Notes: generated by a model not told the origin, from the sequence alone. Shown: positions 41,921 to 54,317, counted from the first letter of the stretch. The stretch: DNA of 64,000 bases from Gliomastix tumulicola (GCA_001599755.1 BCHX01000004.1:4588001-4652000); one strand, 5' to 3'. Numbers and translations are program-made.

Positions 41921-43016
41921 TGTGTCGTCGCAAAGGCGCAAAAGTGCTGGCAGAGGCGTTGAGGAACAAGGAGCACGTTGTCCGATACAGGAGACAAAGG
42001 GCAAGAAAGACTGGCGATGCAGGAGGGGGAGAGGCGGTTGCAGAATCGTTCGGGTGGCGAGGACGGGGAGCTACTAATGGCAAAGGAAGGGGAAATTTTG
42101 TTGCCGTGCTGTCATTTTCCTTCGGCCGCAGCCCGAAGCCGCGCCGCCGCTAAGAGACGGTGGCTGATAAGCTGATAAGCCGATTTGTCCCCGCCATTGA
42201 GCCGATTCAGGGTCCCGTTCCATCGTTTTTCCGGGTTCGAGCTGCCCTGGCGAACATCGTGGGATAAAATACGACCCACTGAAGCAGCAGCTAAGACGGC
42301 GATCGTCCCTTGTCTTGGACGGTCGACTTCTTTCACCTTCTTCATTCTCCTGCGCGAGGAACCGCTTTTGCTGTGACACTGTCTCTTTCTTTCTTATCAT
42401 GCCCTGGCATTTGGGAGACAGGACTGGGTGGGCTTTGTTCATGCAGCAATGCCCGCCTTGCAGGCCCAAGAATGCACCGGCTGACTAACATTCCCCGCAC
42501 AGCCTGGACGTGCTTTGTGAGAAGCCTTGCCCTGCGTCAGAGAGGCGCAGGGCTAGAGAGACGCAGAGACGAGAGTTTCATCGTCACAGACCTCCTTGCC
42601 TTGACTTTGTGAGGCTGAACCCCATTCACACGGATTGGGAATTTGAAACTATTTTGTGGCTGTTACCGGATGGCGTCCCCCCCTGGTCTGGTTCCTGTTC
42701 TAGACCTTATGGAACAACAACCAGAAACAACGACGAGAAACAACGGCCACTGACTTGCCCCAGCTCACCTCGCAACAATGAGCAGACATCATGCCCTGCA
42801 TAATGTACTGCGTATGCGAAGGCTCAAAGTACGGAGACAAGAATCACACCAAGCTTGCAGACCGCCTATATAGAACATGGACTCCGGGCGCAAGCTGCAC
42901 ACTATGTCGGCTGTATTGATATTTATCGTGCTGAATTTGCTCGATAAAACGGAGGAAGCTGGACCGGCCGTCATATGATACAATTCCGCGCAAGCAATTG
43001 TTCTCTATTAAAATAG
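41921..43016. other. Divergent intergenic region
   Basis: Promoters of the PHO88-like gene and the Arg/Ser-rich protein gene. No credible exon. Small microsatellite-like GCAGGAGGG tracts near 42020. Confidence 0.45.
42867..42873 (+). promoter_or_regulatory. TATA box candidate upstream of the Arg/Ser-rich gene
   Basis: TATATAG in the context CCGCCTATATAGAACATGG, about 145 nt before the start codon at 43017. Confidence 0.35.
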
Positions 43017-43892
43017 ATGCCGGATCGGTATAGAGACGACGGATATTCATCATTGGCGTTCATCACGCAGCTGGTGGACTCGCTCTTCGGCCTGTTGCCC
43101 TGTTCGTCCAAAATGTCACCCTACACATACGACGGGTACTCCAGACAGTCGTATGGCAGGCCACACACCGGCGTGTGGGACAGCCTCTTCGACAGGTTGA
43201 GTAGTGACCGGCGCCGCCACGCTGGGAGCTCGCACACCTACCGTTGCCCGCCTACGTACGGCACATACTACGCCTACTCTGACCGGCCGAGTCCCTCGAG
43301 GACGCCGCGCAGGAGCCCGTCTCCTCCCTCGACGCGTACGGCTGACTCTTCAAACTGCGCCTGCACATGCTGTCCCCACGAGTGCTGGAAGCATCAAGTC
43401 AAGAAGAAGAAGAAGAAGCGCGCGGGCGAGGGCGAGGGCGCGGACCGTCGCCGCGACCGCGGCAGCTCTCCCGCGCCCTCTTCAGCCCGCCGGCACTCGA
43501 GAGATGGTGACAGCCGCGAGCGCAACGGCCCGAGAGAATCAAGATCCGATGCCTATCGCCACCCATCCAACAAGCCTTACAAGGCCCCAGACACCACCAC
43601 CACCAACACCACCACTACCACTACCACCAGCACCACCATCATCAGGGTCCATGATCATACGAACGGGCCGCTGTGGAGACGACACGGGGCTGTCTTTCCG
43701 CTGACTATCCCGGCCGACGTGACTGCTCGGGATATCCTCTTTTCGTTAAGCCCGACGGGCAGCGAGAAGGTGGTCGTAGTATGGGCCGACGGCGGCCGAC
43801 AGACCTTAGCGCAGGATCAGTCTGTTCGGGAGCTCAGGAAGCACGCCGTCGGACTAGAGATTAAGCGGAAAAAGCAGGTGCATTGGCGCTGA
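43017..43892 (+). CDS. Arg/Ser-rich low-complexity protein of unknown function
   Basis: Open frame of 291 aa without introns. The first third is Tyr-, Ser- and Arg-rich (YDGYSRQSYGRPHTGVWDSL), the middle has a Cys-rich patch (NCACTCCPHECWKHQ), a run of six Lys and many RS and RD dipeptides, then a run of Thr residues. The last 85 residues are ordinary globular sequence (LWRRHGAVFPLTIPADVTAR and on to EIKRKKQVHWR). RS-rich proteins often associate with RNA or splicing, but here that is only composition. The first ATG (43017) is used; an ATG at 43113 (MSPYTYDGYS) has a stronger context. I recognise no family. Confidence 0.65.
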   Translation: MPDRYRDDGYSSLAFITQLVDSLFGLLPCSSKMSPYTYDGYSRQSYGRPHTGVWDSLFDRLSSDRRRHAGSSHTYRCPPTYGTYYAYSDRPSPSRTPRRSPSPPSTRTADSSNCACTCCPHECWKHQVKKKKKKRAGEGEGADRRRDRGSSPAPSSARRHSRDGDSRERNGPRESRSDAYRHPSNKPYKAPDTTTTNTTTTTTTSTTIIRVHDHTNGPLWRRHGAVFPLTIPADVTARDILFSLSPTGSEKVVVVWADGGRQTLAQDQSVRELRKHAVGLEIKRKKQVHWR

Positions 43893-45250
43893 TGGGCAAC
43901 CGTAGGAGACGGAGGCCTTTCACGTGTGTGCGTGTGTGTGTGTGTGCGGGCGGTACGAGTGGTACGAGAATTTGCCCACGGGATCCTCGCAAGCGACGGT
44001 TCACTAGCCTGGGGGAGGAGGAGGAGGAGAAGGAGGAGAGGGGGCGTGCGTCCTGTAAGGTCTCGAGCGGCCGCAGTAACGGCTAGGTAGGAGCGCATCA
44101 AAACGAAAAAAGCTGGTTATAATAACGATAATAATAGTCCTATGTCGCCCAAGTTCCCGTTTTTTGCCTTGCGTTCCGCTAGTGCCTGCGGTGTCTGCGA
44201 AAAGGGTAAAAGCCGAAGCATGGTTGCTCTCGAGGATATGACCTTTGGTGCCTCCGTGAAAGTGAGCTATCAAACGAGTGGCTGGTCTCGAGCCGCTCGT
44301 ATGTCGCCTAGAGAGTGATCCTCGACGTTTGAGGCAACTCGAGTGAATAAAGGCGCTGCTTAGAAGACCGGCCCTTTAATCTTATGTCAGGGGAGAGGCT
44401 TGGGGAGAGGCTTTCGGAGTGGCTTTTTGGGAGATGGGAGGGGGGAAGCCTTTACCACGACCCTGGAAGGTGGTGCTGTCAGGCATTCCAATCTTCCGGG
44501 GGGGGAGGAATGAGGGGAAAAATGATGGATGGCCAGGCCCAGCTGACCAATGCGCATAATAATATCGGGCACCAAAAGCTCATGTCCCCTGGGAATACGA
44601 GGGAGAGAGAGGTCTCGCTTGTTCCGCCCCATGCCAGGAGCAGGGGGACCGTCGGATGTGAAGGCAGGGAGGATGCAGAGGCGAGGTGCTTATCCGCCAA
44701 ACAAGGAAACTTCCGAGAGTGACCTCCGCTTGGCAAAAAACCTGCGTCGGCCAAATGGGCTTCGAGAAACAAGCGTGACGAGGGCATCGGAGGGCGTAGC
44801 TCGAGCAAAAAAGCCACAGTGCCACAGTGCCACGCTCGCGGGCTGCGAAAAGGTGTGTCTCCAGCAATGCGTGCCGTGTCCGTGCCGTCTGGCTTCCCCG
44901 GGCCAATCAGTCCAGCTCAGAAGACTGGGCCATACGAGGACATCTCTGCCAAAGATGGCATAGCTGTGGGCGGCGAAACAGATGCAAACCAACCGTCGAG
45001 TTGTGGAATCTGAGAAATTCTGGAGGGCTTTGACGATGAGGTCAACGTTGGTGACGTGCAGCGTGGTTTCGGCTAGGAGCGAGAAACGCGAGGCCTGGCA
45101 GGGGAGCAGCCACCACTGGGGGCTCAGGACTCATTGTGATAGGGCTCGCGTCCTCGGCCTCGAGCCACAAGGCGAGATCTTCGCCACGTTCCAGAGTCGC
45201 ATCTCTCCCATGTGGCGGAGGGATGGGGTATGGGGCTTCAGGGAGCTTGA

Positions 45251-45318
45251 AACTCGAGTCAGTTGAGAAGGCATGAGCAAGGTGTCGGCGGAAGTAACGC
45301 GTAACTCGAGTCAGTTGA
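45251..45318. repeat. 16-bp direct repeat, two copies
   Basis: AACTCGAGTCAGTTGA occurs at 45251-45266 and again, identical, at 45303-45318. The core contains CGAGTCA, close to a bZIP (GCN4/AP-1 type) half site. Confidence 0.75.
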
Positions 45319-47713
45319 CGCACGGGCGAGGCGCCGAGCAAAGTAATGCGGACGGAAGCTGCCCCCCACGTGAGCTGAATGCTCTGCAGCGAGGTTGTCG
45401 ATGAGGTGAGATCCGGAGCGACGCGAGATGTAGGTACCGGGAGTTGCGTTTTGGGGGCTGGTCAAGACAAGACGGCAGAACAGCCGATCTGTGCAACTCG
45501 GCGCACGCGCAATCTGGGAGATTCAGAAAATACCCGAAGCCAGCAAGATTGGTGATAAGTAAGACCAAGATCTCGAAGGATTAGAGGCTCTTCGCGAACG
45601 GGCACATCCAGTCTTGGATGGTCGGCCTGCAAGGGGAGGAAGATGATCTAGGCACAGGGCTGCCCTTCTTCAGCGCTTAGTCAGCCATTTTAACCGTAAA
45701 AATCGTGGCTCCGACGCCCTGTCCGGAATATTTTTAGTGTAGGTAATCGGAGGTTAGAGCTCCAAGCTCGCTCTGTGCGCCCTGAGTCGGCTTGCCACCT
45801 GTTGCATCAGAGCGACGTCTGCGAGTCCTTTGAGGATTTATTTAACCAAGGGCCCTTCCTCGAAAACTTGGAATGAGCTCTTTTGCCGATTTGCGAGCTA
45901 CAAGGGCGAGGAGTCTCGGCGTTCGATTATCAATCGAGACCCAACAAGATCTCACCAATCTCGGATCGTCTGGCTACGGTGATATTATTATTGAGTGGCC
46001 TCAGCTGATTTGCTGGGCAGTCGCAATGGTACGTACCTCCTTCCCCCAGTTCCCAGGTTTCCAGATTTCCAGATTCACACGGCACTGCGAGAGGCAAGAG
46101 CGCACGAGGAAGAAAGACTGGGCAAGAGCCATAGAGGGAGTCCTACGAATCAGCGCACCTTCCCTTACTTGCTCTCGTTATCATCAGCCATCACGTTAAT
46201 GCTTTAGGTACCTTGGGTACTACCCTCCAATATTCTCCAATGTCGCATCTCGCTGATAAGTAGTCAGACTGACTTCTTCCAGGCGTCTTACCCAAGATCA
46301 TCGCCTGCAGGTGGCTGCATTGATGCTACGACAGGGCAACTGCAGCACCTATAGGTCAATCTGACCTGATATCCGACATTTGCTAGTGGGTGGTGGTGCG
46401 CTGGCGGCGGCCGCCACAGGAGATATGCTTATTATCCCGCCCCTGTTCTGCGGTGGTAGCCTCTTGGCCCCTAGCTCCCTCGAGTGTCAGACCACGGGCC
46501 TGGATCGCTTCTCGCTGGGAGCGCCTGTGCCTGGCCTGGCCAAGCACCACCCACCTGCTTTCACCACGCCCGAACATTATTCCAAATCCAGCATTTGAGC
46601 CTCCGGTCGACTCTCCGAAATATAGCTCCAAGCAAATGCAAGCAAGGGGCTCGCCATCGTCAGACCAAGACTTTGCTCCTCCCTCGCCACAGATCCACAC
46701 GCTGCCTCGATGTGCCACAGGGTCGATGGGGTCGTCATCAGGCATGGTCATGGGGGTTTAGGCCTGTGAGCATGGTTCGGGGACGCAGTGCCACTGCATG
46801 TGCCAGCGGACATGAGAACTCATCTCTAGGGGGTGTGGTTCCCCTAATCCGGTCGGGTCCTTTACGTTGCGCCGTAACAATCCCGCGTTGCCTGCAGCAC
46901 ACGAGGGGACGCCTCTCGTTGGTGGTCTGAGTTGGGGGAACCGCAATTTAGCGTCCCTCGCACACCACCAAAGTCCAGGCCGCCGCCGCCGCCGTCCCCT
47001 CCTCGCACCTCGAGACCGGCCAGCCGCGACAGAATCAACGACGGTCTACACGTCCGCTCGCATCGGAATGCCGGTAGCGATTCTATTAGACCAGAGATCG
47101 CAGACGGGATTCTCTAACCCATAAGGGCTACCTCGACGCGGCGATCCCTGTGTGGCCAGAGGCAAGCAGGACCCCCCCCCCGGCCAGGGTCGAAGGTCCC
47201 AGCAGAATCCTGCATTTATTGCTTTCCCAAGCCAGCCCCAGACCTTATTCTTCATTCGACCCTTGCCAGCTTTTTCACCTCGACACCCCCCTCCCACTTT
47301 AGGCAATATGTTGAACAAGCTACAAACTACTGCTGGGGCTTGCGGTCTTTGTGGAGTGCTTGGGGGGTGCCACCACACTAACATGGGCCGCCGTGGTGGT
47401 GGTGGGTGAGACTCTCGCTGGCTGGTAACGGGAGACACGGTCTGGTAGGAAAAGATCGCACCTTGGGGACGTGCAGACACACTGCGCAAGGGCTGCATGG
47501 GTCTCTTTCTCTAGAGAGACTCCCGCGACTGGGCGGGCAGGACGTGCGGCACGGTGGGCAGAGACTGGCATCTGGGCGTCGCTAAGGGGGGGTGTGGTGA
47601 CTCTGCCTGCAGCAAGAACACCGCTCACAGCTAAGACGCAGGACAAGCGATGCTGCAGGCGACACTGGCGCCTATCGCAGGCCTGGAACGGCGGAACCAT
47701 CACGTTGGTTCTT

Positions 47714-47720
47714 TATAAAG
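47714..47720 (+). promoter_or_regulatory. TATA box candidate upstream of the short Zn2Cys6 gene
   Basis: TATAAAG in GTTCTTTATAAAGAAG, about 240 nt before the start codon at 47953. Confidence 0.35.
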
Positions 47721-47952
47721 AAGTTTGGCTGCCGATGACATCGAGTGGCTGCCGTCGCCTCTATTAACGTGAGCCCTCCAGCTTCTCTTTCCGTTTTTCC
47801 AGTGGCAGCCAACACAGTCCGACCAGATTGCACCACCCTCCAACAGGTTTCCAGCTTCCCCCCCCCTCCTTGAGTGGGCACTTGTTCTCGAACCTGTCTG
47901 TTTCCTGAAACCGACCTGACCGACCGGCGGTACCGTAACCTCGACCGCAGCC

Positions 47953-48843
47953 ATGTTTAACACGCTGAAACTCGACCGCGAGACATATGAAATGCAAAAT
48001 ATCCGCGAAGCATATGATCCCGTCTCTGCCCGCTCAAGTTCCCACCAGGCCTGCGATCGTTGTCACGAGAAGAAGGTGCGCCGAAGCTCCCCGCGGTCTC
48101 TCTAGCGAGCTCCCGACTCTCTGGAAACCGCCCCCCCTCCAGACTCTCCAGACTGCCAGTGTTCTCTCTCTGATTGAAGACTGTCACTTTACGAAAATCA
48201 ACCCTTCTAACAAATCTGTGACTTCTAGCTCAAGTGCAGCGGCGAAAAGACAGGCTGCGATCGTTGCACGTCCGGTCAGCTCCCCTGCCGGTTCACCCGT
48301 GGCACGTCTCGTGGGTCGCGTCGAGGGAAAAATCACAACCGGCACCGCTCTGGCGAACCAAGCGTGCGGGAAGAGACACCTAATCCGAGAAGCAACACCC
48401 AAAGATCGCGGTCGTGGCGATCCCGCAGCAGCCAAGCCTCAGTCCAATCGTCCTCTCGGCTCGGTGATCAGACGTCCTCGACAAAGTCAACAAATAGTCC
48501 CGAGCAGCATGAACACGATGACTCGGAGCCAATGCTCGACCGGATCGACCCAGAGCTCTTCCGGCTAGAGGACGGCTTCAGCTTTCCTGATCTGGCCATG
48601 ACGGAGCCGACCTACGCGGTGACTTCGGCCGGTGACACTTATCCACATGCCACCATGCCGACCGCTTCCACGGGACACAGCGCAGCTCACTACCAGAGCT
48701 CGTCTGGCTGGTTCAACAGTATCCTCAGCCATGATGATTCCGGCTATTCCGACCCGACGAGTCACGACCGGCACCACGAGTTTGACCCGTACGAATACCA
48801 CGACTACCGCCAGCACCGATGGCCCGTGTCCGAATCTGGGTGA
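47953..48843 (+). CDS. Short Zn2Cys6 protein without middle homology domain
   Basis: Putative DNA-binding protein of 245 aa. Two exons, 47953-48075 and 48229-48843; the intron (GTGCGC...TTCTAG, 153 nt) falls inside the cluster. The joined cluster is Cys34-X2-Cys37-X6-Cys44-X6-Cys51-X2-Cys54-X6-Cys61 (QACDRCHEKK joined to LKCSGEKTGCDRC, then TSGQLPCRFTRGTS). A strongly basic Arg/Gly/Asn region follows (SRGSRRGKNHNRHRS), then Ser-rich sequence and an acidic Tyr-, Asp- and His-rich tail (DPYEYHDYRQHRWP), possibly an activation region. There is no Fungal_trans domain, so it is far shorter than the other three regulators here. A downstream exon cannot be excluded, since GGGTGACC follows the last codons. 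Confidence 0.85.
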
Positions 48844-51013
48844 CCATCAACAGGCGGCTATACTTGTTCTGCCTAGACACGTCTTTTAGGACGGGAATTT
48901 CCCCAGGCAGAGTCGTGGGACGGCACCAGTCTTTACCGGGCCTGACTTGGGGAATCCTGTGGCAGTCAAGCCTCCCTCTGTTCCTGCTTGAACGACCCCA
49001 CTCCGCCTGCTGGACATGCACCCGCTACGATTGTCCGATTTATGGGATGGTAGTTTCTTTGTGTTCCTCGTTTGTTCTTTTAGCTCTCTTCCCATTCTCT
49101 ATGTTACAACCTTTTCGCGTGGCATTTTCATTTTCTGATAACGTGGGAGACTCCCACGCTTCAATGCGCCTTTCCGCCTTCCCACTTGGGGCCAGATCGC
49201 GGATTCTGGGGGCGCACAAGGGACGGACGGACTCGGTCGTGGATTTGCACGGGGCGGCACGCAGCTGAGAACATGATTAAACGGTTGCTTTCACGTTACG
49301 CAGTGGGGTAGACTTTGTGTTGATAGGATCACAGTGCTGGATTCATTTACGCCAATTCCAGCCACTCACCGCTTAGACGCCGCTAGAAAATACAGCTCAT
49401 GACCAATACCTGTTATCACGTTAAGTGGCTTGGTTGATCCTGGCACTCAATATGCATCCCGTCCGCTAGCGTTACTGTGATCAGCCTCTGCGCTGTTTCT
49501 CTGAGAATCCGCCCGGCCTGCAGTGATGGCATCGGGCAGCATCAAGACCAGCCGCCGGCAGGTCGGTGCCGTTATCCTGTATCCGGCGCATTGAAACTGT
49601 GCGAGACGATTCGCTCCCCCCCCTCCGCGTTGATTACTAGTACTGATGATACAGCTCTCCCGCAGGTTCCCCAGTGATACCCTTGCCCACGTACCATTGT
49701 GGCGTTACGCTAAGACCATGACAGCCGCGCTGGAGCTGGCCAGGGGGTTTAGCAATGATCAGCAGTACATCCCAGCCCAGCAGAACTGTGAACCAGCTGA
49801 GGTCACCTGTAACCACCGGCCCCGAAATGACGCCAACATGGAATAGGCAACCTCCGGGGAGTTTTTTTTCCTTCTTCCTTGTTGAATTTCAAGCCACCGG
49901 CTTGGACTCTGTTCCTTCTCACTGTTAGCAGTGCTGCAGTGCTGCGGTGCTGCAGTGCTGACAAAAGCGGAGGAAGCCGGGGGGTGAAGAGTCCGGTAGC
50001 GAGCGAGGGCTTCTGATCTGCAAGTGAATCGGTGATATATACATCCTGCAACCCAGGTGCCCAGGCCGTGGAATTAAGCCATGTTTTATTTATAATACTA
50101 GTACGTACTTACGTATCTTTGTTTCTGGTGTCTTCTGATTGGACCCGTTCGGCCACTCGAGTGCCGTGGCGGCCTAGCAAGCAAAATCCTGCAAGGGCAG
50201 GCACGCTGTGAAACGCGGCACGCCGATGTCACCGTCACCGTCTCGGACGAGCCGCGATGATGGTAGTGCTCTTTTCCCTTCGGATGGGTTGCAATGAGGA
50301 GGGGGCAATTGGAGAGGGAGGAGGGGAAGGGGAAGGGGAAGAGGTGCCACAGCTGTTGTCATCGTCGAAAATGGGCCAGGGTGTGTAGGGCTGTTGCAGA
50401 AAGTAAGTCACGGACCAGGTCGCTCTAAGTGCCGCCGCCGTCGCTTGGCCTAGCTCTCCGTGGTAAGCTCTGTGAAACGGAAAGAGGCGCTGACTCGCGG
50501 GCGGACGTGCTTCCCTGTCGGTCGCACAGGACCATGACTTGTTTGGTGTGTGGTCTTGGTGAAGGATGGAGGAACTGTTCCTGTTGGTAGAGCCACAAAT
50601 GGTTGTGGGGGGGAGGCGCCTGAACTGAGCTGAGCCTTCCAGGTTGGTGCTGCTGTGGCTGATGGCTTAGTCACCAGGTCTGGAAAAAAGGCTCCAGGGC
50701 TCATCACGATTCAGGTTGAGTTTCTTCATGGACGTCATCCACCTCCTGAAACGGCAACCCGCGACCACCTCATCGATCCCCTTGCCTCTCACGCCTTCGG
50801 CTCTTGTCGCTGATGCCATTCCACTGCCACTGACGGACGCACACTTATCTCCTTCGTCCGTCTTAACTGCGCGAATCAACGGACTGCCGAACAGCAGATA
50901 GTGGAGTTTTGGGCGTGATCCTGGGGGGTGGTGAGTGACACCTGAGACGCGAGCGAGGCCGGTCCTCACTCCTCAGACCCGACACAAAGGGCAAGAACTG
51001 CCATCCATCCATC
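48844..51013. other. Gene-poor 2.2 kb region
   Basis: No convincing gene. An 8-bp tandem repeat (AGTGCTGC-type, four copies) lies at 49928-49960. The rest is ordinary intergenic sequence with CT- and GT-rich tracts. Confidence 0.5.
49928..49960. repeat. Tandem AGTGCTGC repeat
   Basis: Four successive 8-bp units, one with a single base change. Confidence 0.8.
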
Positions 51014-52023
51014 ATGAGTGGGAAAGCGGACGACATTGACGCGGCGGCCAAGGCCAAGACTGTCACCGCGCGCCTGAACGACTGGGGTTGTGAGTCCCTT
51101 TGTTTCCTCCTTGTCGTATTCCCGTTCGCCTCCTCCCCCCCCCCTCTTCCTCGACTCCTCCAGACCTTTTTCCTCTTTCGACTGAGGTGTGTGTCTCGAT
51201 GCGAAAGGGAAAGTGTGGGCTTGTCAAGTGGCCACCCCTGCGTTTGAAACGACTTCGGGTTTCTGGGCTGCGAATTCTCGGGTTGCTGTGGNTGNGAAGG
51301 AGGGGGGGGGGGGGNGGGGGATGGCATTCCTGCGGTGTCACCTTTGATCAGGGCCCCTTTCAGGCTCACGTGTCAATGTGATGATGCAAGCCTCTTTCCG
51401 GATTCCCCCCTCCCCTCATCTTGCGGTCCCTGATTATTTAGCATCTTACTTCCCCCCCCCTCTTGCATGCGTTGGCTTCTTGTCTTTCACCCCTGAACAC
51501 CCCTCACACGCTCTCTCTCTCTTTGCCTGTTTGGGGAATATAACCTATTATTGGAGACCACCATGTAATCAAAAAAGAGGGCGACGACTTGAGAGAGACC
51601 AAAAAAAAAAGAAAAGAAAAGAAAACCTGTTCCTAATGCATCGGACGAACAGCATCTGCGATCCCACCGTCCCTCCTGGCGACGCTGACCATCGCCCTGC
51701 ACACGCGGCCCCGGCGCGTGCTGCCCCTCGCCCTCTTCACGCCGTCCCTGTTCTTCGCGACCTGGCTCAACCTCGCCGGCATGCCGACGGCGGCCGCGGG
51801 CGTGTCTTCCGCGTGGTCCGGCTTGTATGCCCTGCTCGCGCTGCGCAGGAACCCAGCGGCCTCGGGCCTCAAGGGAGCCAAGTTCGGGATGCGGGGGATG
51901 GTGAGGGGCGCTGCGATTGGGCTCGGGGTCGTGAACTGTGTGGCTGGCGGGATTCGGTATGCCACGGGGGATTTCGAGAAGGACGAGGAGGAGAGGCGGG
52001 CGAGGAATCGGTGGGGGAGCTGA
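51014..52023 (+). CDS. Small membrane protein with a long intron
   Basis: Two exons, 51014-51089 and 51653-52023, giving 148 aa in frame; the intron is 563 nt (donor GTGAGT, CTAAT branch site, acceptor ACAG), long for this genome, and holds three ambiguous bases (51292, 51295, 51315) in a G tract. The N-terminus is short and hydrophilic (MSGKADDIDAAAKAK); then come SSAIPPSLLATLTIALH, VLPLALFTPSLFFATWL and LNLAGMPTAAAGVSSAW with hydrophobic character, a loop LRRNPAASGLKGAKFG, another hydrophobic stretch (AIGLGVVNCVAGGIRY) and an acidic tail (FEKDEEERRARNRWGS). The layout recalls the mitochondrial Aim19-type proteins, but I cannot confirm this. No function is assigned. Confidence 0.7.
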
Positions 52024-53335
52024 TGGAGGGGGGGGGATGGGATGAGATGAGGCGGCCTGCGTCAGGATTGGAGGGCTGACGAGAACAAGACGTGTGTGGT
52101 ATGATGACGAGAACACGCTTGCGTTGAGAGGGGGATATTTTTCGAGGTTGGATGGTAAGCTGGGGGTTTCGTCAGCTGCATTCGCCCTCTGGACCACTCT
52201 CACGACCAACGCACGAGGCAAGTGGTGGAAGAGAAACTTGAGCCACATACTCCCCCCAGATCACATACGCACACAGATTGTGTGTGCCTATAGCTCACAG
52301 TATTCTTTCGACCACCTACGAGAGCATCCGATGGCTGTTTATTTGGAAGGCTCCTCGGTGCTGCCACTCGGAGGGGCTCGAATGTATTAATAATATGTAC
52401 CTCATTGTATGAATATTGTTTGGCGGGAGCAGATGAGAGTACGAGATATCGTCTCAAGAGGCACATGTGTACTTTACTTGACCTTCGCCAGTACTCGGAC
52501 TTGCACACGAAGAGAAGACCGGATAGATTGTCGCTTTGGGACTCTGTTCAAGGCAGCATTGTTGGCTCGCCTCCTGTACTCCTCTACTTGTATACATGTC
52601 TAACAAAAAGAAAAGAAAAGAAAAAAAAAAAGACCGACTCAGCTGCTACTCTCGGTTCCGTAGCAAGAAGTCTGCCCGGCTGTGATAGTCTCGCTTTGAT
52701 CCTGCTCTGTCCTCCCAACGCCAAAAACAAAACAAAAAAACAAGTCAGACCTCTTAATAGAGACTCTGCCCCAACCACAAGAAAGAGGTGAGACCTCCTG
52801 TGTCAGAAGCACAAACGGACCACAAGCGGGAACCTGAGAGATGTCGAGAAGAGTTCGTACAACCTGTCTGTCTGATGATACACATGGTTGACCACCCTTC
52901 TCAGCCTTTTTCCATGTTCCTGCTGTGTAATCCCCTTCTCGAATAATCTGACAAAAAAAAAAAAAAAAAAAGACCGAAACGAACGAAAAGAAAAAAGCAT
53001 TTCCCCGACGGACGGTCTCAGCACTTGATTCCCGTCCATAAGTGCGATCCTTCTATGAAACACGAACGACGGGCTCAGCAGCGCGGAGGGGCTGCTTTCC
53101 CCGTGGTTCAAACAAAAGAAACATCCCCGTTGTCGTCTAACCTCCTCCGAAAAGTTGTACAGCTTTTGGACTCTATCCCCAAAGTCTTTGGTATTGTGGC
53201 TCTGCAGAAAAAAAACCCAATCTCTCCTCGCAGCGTCACGAAAACAGGGGGAAACCAGCTTTCAGTTCTGCATGGAGGGCAATCGGGGGGTGTTGTGCAG
53301 TGGTGGTAGTGGTAGTGGTGGTGTAGGGCTCCCTA
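52024..53335. other. Convergent intergenic region
   Basis: Contains foldback copy B (52225-52315) and A tracts near 52620 and 52952. No gene. Confidence 0.5.
52225..52315 (+). repeat. Foldback element, copy B
   Basis: Left arm GTGGAAGAGAAACTTGAGCC followed by ACATAC; right arm CCTATAGCTCACAGTATTC ending in TTTCGACCAC. The arms are partly complementary. It carries about 20 extra bases between the arms compared with the 71-nt copy at 55314. Confidence 0.6.
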
Positions 53336-54254
53336 CTAGTGCGTCGTAGCCCGGTTCCGCGAGGCGACGAGCTGGCTGCCCGAGACGAACCACAGCAGCA
53401 TGACCATGGTCGAGAAGACGACGGTCCGGGCGAAGCTGCGCAGCTGCATGGGCGTGAAGCGGCGCGACGAGGAGGCCTCGGGGACGCGCATCTCGGACGG
53501 CTGGAAGTCGCGGATGTAGTCGATGTCGCAGTCGCGGATCTTGGGCTCGGCGTAGGACACGTACTCGTCGATGGCCTGCTTGACGCCCCAGCCCTCGATC
53601 TTGCGGACGGCGGCGACGACGCAGCCGGTGCGGTGCTTGCCGTGGTTGCAGTGGACGAGGAGCGGGTAGTTGCGCGGGTCGAGGACGACCTGGAGGATCG
53701 ACTTCATGGTCGCGGGCGGGATGGCCTCCTTCTTGGTGCCCTTCATGTTGAAGATGATCTGGTGGATGCCGTTTGCGTTGACGAAGGATTGGAGTTCATG
53801 GTCCAGCTCGGGGGGGGGGGGGGGGGGGGGGGGAGCAACAACAACAAGTTAGACACAGGCAGGTCGTCGCCGGGGGGGGGGGGGGGGGGGGGGGNNNNNN
53901 NNNNNNNNNNNNNNNNNNNNNNNNNNNNNNNNNNNNNNNNNNNNNNNNNNNNNNNNNNNNNNNNNNNNNNNNNNNNNNNNNNNNNNNNNNNNNNCTGGGC
54001 ATTGGTATAAACGTACACCATGGTTCTGAGCTTGAGCTCCTTCATGAAGCGAAAGTGCTCGGGCTTAGGGTAGCTGCTGCGGTAAACGCCGGGGATGACG
54101 ACACCGAAGTTGTGCGGGAGGCCCTCGGTCGACGCCGACGCCATGGACTCGGTGTCGGAACTAGCAGACGAAGCCGGCTTGGGGGCATCTGCTAGGAGGC
54201 TGTTAGGGAAGTGCGATTGACTAACGTGGAGGGGGGGGGGGGGGGGGGTGGGAG

Positions 54255-54317
<63 letters not shown>

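Larger units (their letters stand above)
43893..47952. other. 4 kb gene-poor region
   Basis: No exon set gives a recognisable protein on either strand. Frames of 108-123 aa overlap on both strands at 46383-46761, which looks like chance in GC-rich sequence. A TG repeat lies at about 43930-43945, a 16-bp direct repeat at 45251 and 45303, and a TATAAAG at 47714 close to the next gene. Confidence 0.5.

Noticed and set aside
46383..46761. Overlapping frames of 122-123 aa on both strands
   Set aside because: Open frames on both strands of the same GC-rich piece point to composition, and neither looks like a protein family.
53895..53994. Frame translated through the N run as a real protein
   Set aside because: The bases are unknown; any frame through the gap is artificial.
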